DNA of 8,815 bases. Source: Bacteroidales bacterium (lineage in GTDB: Bacteria > Bacteroidota > Bacteroidia > Bacteroidales > PUMT01). Shown in pieces: positions 6,249 to 8,815 of this stretch. The stretch is taken from assembly GCA_007132365.1 (NCBI GenBank), contig SLOS01000156.1, positions 1 to 8,815 of the forward strand, given 5' to 3'. The translations under genes and the position numbers were made by a program. Position 1 is the first letter of the stretch, and every line of letters starts with the position of its first letter. The notes beneath the pieces are model-generated. The model made no database searches and was not told where the DNA came from. It worked only from the letters and a program-made list of their open reading frames with translations.

Positions 6249-7706
6249 TCAGTTTTCGGGTATATCTTTGAGCACCTGGACCAGCAGGTCCCAGAATTTA
6301 TGCACCGAACCGATTTCCAGCCTTTCATCAGGTGAATGAGCTCCCTTTATCGTGGGCCCGAATGATATCATGTCCAGATCCGGGTATTTTTCCAGAAACA
6401 GTCCGCATTCAAGTCCGGCATGGATTGCACGGACCACCGGGTCGCGGTTAAAAAGCTTTTTGTAGGCGGACCTGGTGATCCGGAGTATCTCTGAATCATG
6501 ATTTGGCTTCCATCCCGGGTATCCCCCGGTTCTTTTCACCCCTGCGTTTGCCAGCCTGAAAACGCTTTCCACCATTGCTGCTATATCGGATTTTGCTGAA
6601 TCAGATGAGGAGCGCTGGCTGGTTGTGATAATAATTCTGTTGCCATCGAATTTTACAGAAGCCAGGTTAGTGGACGTCTCCACCAGGTCATTAATCTTCG
6701 GACTCCATGATATAACTCCGTGTGGACAGGCATATAGTGAATAGAGGAGGTCGAGCTGTGTATCCTCATCTATCGCCGGTGAAGTGAGGTCAGCAGACTC
6801 GAGTGAAACAGCCAGTCCCGGTTCAGTATCTGAAAATTCGGATGAAAGGATCCCGGTGAAAGACTCAAAGTATTCATTCATTGAAGGAATGTCATCACGG
6901 TGTAGTGAGAAATATGCCTCTGCCTCCCTGGGTATTGCGTTTCGCAGGTTCCCCCCGTCAAACCGGATGAGCTTCATATCAAACCTGTTATTCAGATTCC
7001 AGAGGAACCGGTTAAGTATCTTGTTGGAATTGCCCCTTCCCTTGTGGATGTCATCTCCCGAGTGCCCCCCTGCCAGACCGCCTACCTTTACCATGAACCC
7101 TGAATGTGAAGAAGGTATATCTTCAGTTTCAAATTCTATTGTTGCAATGGTATCAATACCTCCTGCGCACCCGATAAAAAGTTCCCCTTCATCTTCCGAA
7201 TCAAGGTTTACCAGGATTTTTCCTTCAAAAAACCCGGGTTTCAATGCAAAGGCACCGGTAAGCCCTGACTCTTCGTCTACGGTGAAAAGACACTCGATTT
7301 CGCCATGCCTGATGTCTCCTGATGCCAGAAGTGCAAGCTGAGCAGCTATTCCTATGCCGTCATCCGCTCCCAGGGTAGTTCCCCTGGCTTTAATCCAGTC
7401 ACCATCAATAAAGGGCACTACGGAGTCGGTTTCAAAGTCGTGATCAATATCCGAGTTCTTTTCACCAACCATATCGACATGGCTTTGAAGAACTACTGTC
7501 TTCTTGTTTTCGTAACCGGGTGATGCCGGTTTTGTAATCAGGAGGTTTCCGGTTTCGTCCTGTTTGCTGTCCAGGCCATGGTCAGCCGCAAACTTTTTAA
7601 GCCAGGCAATTATTTTTTCTTCTTTTTTTGAAGGGCGCGGCACCCTGCAAATTTCTTCAAAATATTTCCAGACGGTTTGTGGTTCCAGATTATTTAATGT
7701 GCTCAT
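6249..7706 (-). CDS. pepD: Aminoacyl-histidine dipeptidase (cytosolic non-specific dipeptidase, M20C)
   Basis: This 485-residue di-zinc peptidase hydrolyses Xaa-His and many other dipeptides in the cytoplasm, completing peptide use. Metal and catalytic residues are all present: SHVDMV (His76, Asp78), TTLGADDG (bridging Asp115), VDEESG (Glu145 base, Glu146), NLDSEDEG (Asp169) and GAHSPDERL (His457). Each is displaced by four residues from the E. coli PepD positions (His80, Asp119, Glu149, Glu150, Asp173, His461), so the whole scaffold is intact. The lid domain lies between about residues 190 and 385 and includes GGLAGGHSGDDIHKGRGN. The start ATG at 7706 gives the usual N-terminus (LEPQTVWKYFEEICRVPRPS). 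It is a single gene, convergent with rubredoxin and divergent from mgtE, with its own promoter region to the right. No signal peptide. Confidence 0.96.
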   Translation of the reverse strand: MSTLNNLEPQTVWKYFEEICRVPRPSKKEEKIIAWLKKFAADHGLDSKQDETGNLLITKPASPGYENKKTVVLQSHVDMVGEKNSDIDHDFETDSVVPFIDGDWIKARGTTLGADDGIGIAAQLALLASGDIRHGEIECLFTVDEESGLTGAFALKPGFFEGKILVNLDSEDEGELFIGCAGGIDTIATIEFETEDIPSSHSGFMVKVGGLAGGHSGDDIHKGRGNSNKILNRFLWNLNNRFDMKLIRFDGGNLRNAIPREAEAYFSLHRDDIPSMNEYFESFTGILSSEFSDTEPGLAVSLESADLTSPAIDEDTQLDLLYSLYACPHGVISWSPKINDLVETSTNLASVKFDGNRIIITTSQRSSSDSAKSDIAAMVESVFRLANAGVKRTGGYPGWKPNHDSEILRITRSAYKKLFNRDPVVRAIHAGLECGLFLEKYPDLDMISFGPTIKGAHSPDERLEIGSVHKFWDLLVQVLKDIPEN

Positions 7707-7762
7707 GATAAATGGCTGAAGTATCAGGGTGAATAAAGTCTCCGGTTCTTTGGTTGTGGGCG

Positions 7763-7796
7763 CAAATTAGCAGTTTTTTAATACAAACCAAAAAAG
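7763..7796 (-). promoter_or_regulatory. Possible pepD promoter (-33/-7)
   Basis: On the minus strand a T-run ending in GG (TTTTTTGG, 7795-7788) is followed after 19 bases by TAATTTGC (7769-7762). This resembles the Bacteroidota TTTG / TAnnTTTG pair with one base missing from the -7 element. Transcription would start near 7755, giving a leader of about 50 bases to the ATG at 7706. It is a pattern match only. Confidence 0.3.
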
Positions 7797-7865
7797 TTGC
7801 AGGGATCATTTCGGTAATGTGACAAAAAAATATATAATGCTGTTTTTTAGTTGAAATGATTTTTC

Positions 7866-7873
7866 TAATTTTA
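7866..7873 (+). promoter_or_regulatory. Possible -7 element for the M-box/mgtE transcript
   Basis: TAATTTTA differs from TAnnTTTG at the last base and sits 16 bases before the first paired base of the riboswitch, so a transcript starting near 7880 would include the whole aptamer. The flanking region 7830-7885 is very AT-rich, which makes chance matches likely, and no clear -33 TTTG lies at the right spacing. Confidence 0.3.
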
Positions 7874-7888
7874 CGTTCGGTTTTTTAG

Positions 7889-8043
7889 CCTGTTAGGTGA
7901 GGCTACTGAATGAACACAGGCTGCTGCCCAAAAATGTCCACAGACGCCAATGGGTAGAACAGGCCCTGCCGGATTAAGGCTTGGCTTAAGGCAGCTTTCC
8001 GTTTTAACCGGAATAAGTCATTCAGAGCTAAAACTCAACAAGG
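7889..8043 (+). ncRNA. M-box (ykoK leader) Mg2+ riboswitch aptamer
   Basis: The conserved M-box blocks occur in order and with normal spacing: GTTAGGTGAGGCT (7892-7904), CTGCTGCCC (7921-7929), AATGTC...AGACGCCAATGGGT (7933-7955), CAGG (7960-7963), AAGGC (7976-7980), GCAGCTTTCC (7991-8000) and GAGCTAAAACTC (8025-8036). P1 can form between CCTGTT (7889-7894) and AACAAGG (8037-8043) with one bulged A. GTC/GAC (7936-7938 with 7942-7944) closes a small hairpin. GCCC/GGGT (7926-7929 with 7952-7955) pairs around it. The RNA folds compactly when Mg2+ is plentiful. Its position directly upstream of mgtE fits the class, which controls Mg2+ transporters. Recognition is from memory of the Rfam ykoK consensus, not from a covariance search. 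Confidence 0.93.
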
Positions 8044-8110
8044 GGCATTTATGAGATCTTTACCGGATGACAGCAAGTCACCGCTGTAGATGAATAAAAC
8101 AGTGCCCTTT
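8040..8110 (+). promoter_or_regulatory. Antiterminator pairing of the M-box expression platform
   Basis: AAGGGGCA (8040-8047) can pair with TGCCCTTT (8103-8110) over eight base pairs including one G-U. The left strand shares 8040-8043 with the 3' strand of aptamer P1, and the right strand is the left arm of the terminator. The three pairings therefore exclude each other: P1 formed (high Mg2+) frees the terminator, and P1 open (low Mg2+) allows antitermination. A small hairpin ACAGC/GCTGT (8070-8074 with 8083-8087) sits in the loop. Inferred from base pairing only. Confidence 0.7.
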
Positions 8111-8129
8111 CTTATGAGAGGGTATTTTT
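8103..8129 (+). terminator. Intrinsic terminator of the mgtE M-box leader
   Basis: TGCCCTTTC (8103-8111) pairs with GAGAGGGTA (8116-8124) around the loop TTAT, giving nine base pairs with two G-U wobbles. TTTTTGTTT follows at 8125-8133. It stands between the M-box and mgtE, 85 bases before the start codon, where a Mg2+-induced transcription stop is expected. Confidence 0.8.
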
Positions 8130-8214
8130 GTTTATCCCCCTTGAAGAATTTCCCTTCAGGCAATGATCACCTTATTCCTGGAACCGAATTTTAAAATTTT
8201 TAAACAGCCGGATC

Positions 8215-8815
8215 ATGGAAAACATAGTAACAGACCAGAGGCAGTCAATTGTAAGGGGATTGGCCGAGGCAAATGAAATGGAGGCCCTGGCAGCTATCCT
8301 GAAAAAAATGCCGGCCGTTGAGATAGCAGATCTTTTCAGGAATCTGACATATGACCAGATATTACAGTTGCTGCCCGTTTTCCCGGATGAGGAACTTGGT
8401 TATATTGCATCCAACATGGATATGGACCTGCTGCTGGAGCTGTTCGATCTTGTTGACAGGCGCTTTTTTGCCAGGATATTCACCAATATGTCGTCCGACA
8501 TAAGGGCCGACCTTTACCAGGAACTTGACAAGGATCAGCAGCTTGAGCTTCTTCCTTTCCTCGATAAGAAGACTCGGGAGGATGTTATATTTCTCAGCTC
8601 TTTCCCGGAAGAGACTGCCGGAAGTATCATGATAACCGATTTTGCCACCGTACAGGCTGAAATGACAGTTACACAGGCAATAGATAAAATCCGCCAGGAT
8701 GCTCCATCCAAGAAGATGATCTACTACATATACGTGGTGGATGAGAATATGAAAATGAAAGGCTTCATCACCCTTAAGGATATCATTATGGCAAAGCCCG
8801 ACACCCTTGTCAAGG
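8215..8815 (+). CDS. mgtE: Magnesium transporter MgtE, N-terminal part; partial at right edge
   Basis: The first 200 residues of an open frame run off the window. Residues about 15-135 form the helical MgtE_N superhelix (repeats such as EALAAILKKMP, DQILQLLPVFPDEELG, LLLELFDLVD, QLELLPFLDKK). PEETAGSIMITDFATVQAEM (131-150) is the typical link into the first CBS domain, which continues through YYIYVVDENMKMKGFITLKDI. The N and CBS domains sense cytosolic Mg2+ and gate the channel; the five-helix membrane domain lies beyond the window. The ATG at 8215 is preceded by an AT-rich leader without a Shine-Dalgarno. The M-box and terminator directly upstream give independent support for the identity and imply induction under low Mg2+. 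Confidence 0.94.
   Translation, partial: MENIVTDQRQSIVRGLAEANEMEALAAILKKMPAVEIADLFRNLTYDQILQLLPVFPDEELGYIASNMDMDLLLELFDLVDRRFFARIFTNMSSDIRADLYQELDKDQQLELLPFLDKKTREDVIFLSSFPEETAGSIMITDFATVQAEMTVTQAIDKIRQDAPSKKMIYYIYVVDENMKMKGFITLKDIIMAKPDTLVK

Noticed and set aside
6784..7341. 185-residue plus-strand open frame opposite pepD
   Set aside because: It is an antisense shadow of a fully conserved dipeptidase gene. Its Ser/Pro-rich translation resembles no domain.

Overview
The window (about 8.8 kb) looks like chromosomal DNA of an anaerobic Bacteroidota bacterium, most likely Bacteroidales or Marinilabiliales. Three things point there. The left-edge gene has the C-terminus of the GH3/serine-hydrolase fusion protein found in that phylum. 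The mce-mmdA-gamma-BCCP-mmdB order is the usual Bacteroidales sodium-pumping methylmalonyl-CoA decarboxylase operon. The start-site leaders are AT-rich, lack strong Shine-Dalgarno sequences, and include a TAnnTTTG-type -7 element. The assignment is an inference from gene content; no rRNA or other marker is present.

Layout. 1-313 (+) is the 3' end of a beta-lactamase-fold serine hydrolase, probably the tail of a GH3 beta-N-acetylhexosaminidase fusion. 354-1591 (-) is the remnant of an LTA-synthase-like membrane sulfatase-fold enzyme. It has lost about five internal blocks, two of which also shift the frame, and it cannot be active. 1592-1730 is a leader with a good -7 promoter element. 1731-5921 (+) is a tight five-gene operon: methylmalonyl-CoA epimerase, carboxyltransferase subunit, small membrane gamma/delta subunit, biotin carrier, and Na+-translocating beta subunit. 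A 53-residue rubredoxin follows at 5961-6122 (+). 6123-6248 is a convergent gap with an imperfect 10-bp tandem repeat and a weak terminator for the opposite strand. 6249-7706 (-) is a PepD-type M20 dipeptidase. 7707-8214 is a long divergent intergenic region holding an M-box (ykoK) magnesium riboswitch, an intrinsic terminator and a competing antiterminator pairing. 8215 to the right edge (+) is the 5' part of mgtE.

How the genes work together. The central operon performs the energy-conserving end of the succinate-propionate pathway. Mce interconverts the methylmalonyl-CoA epimers. MmdA moves the carboxyl group to biotin on the carrier protein. MmdB, with the gamma/delta subunit, releases CO2 and exports Na+, leaving propionyl-CoA. 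The methylmalonyl-CoA mutase that feeds this pathway is not in the window. At the right end, the M-box lets Mg2+ abundance control mgtE by transcription termination, a complete regulatory circuit readable from sequence. I did not find a wholly new system. The items most worth a second look are the multiply deleted LTA-synthase relic and the M-box in this phylum.
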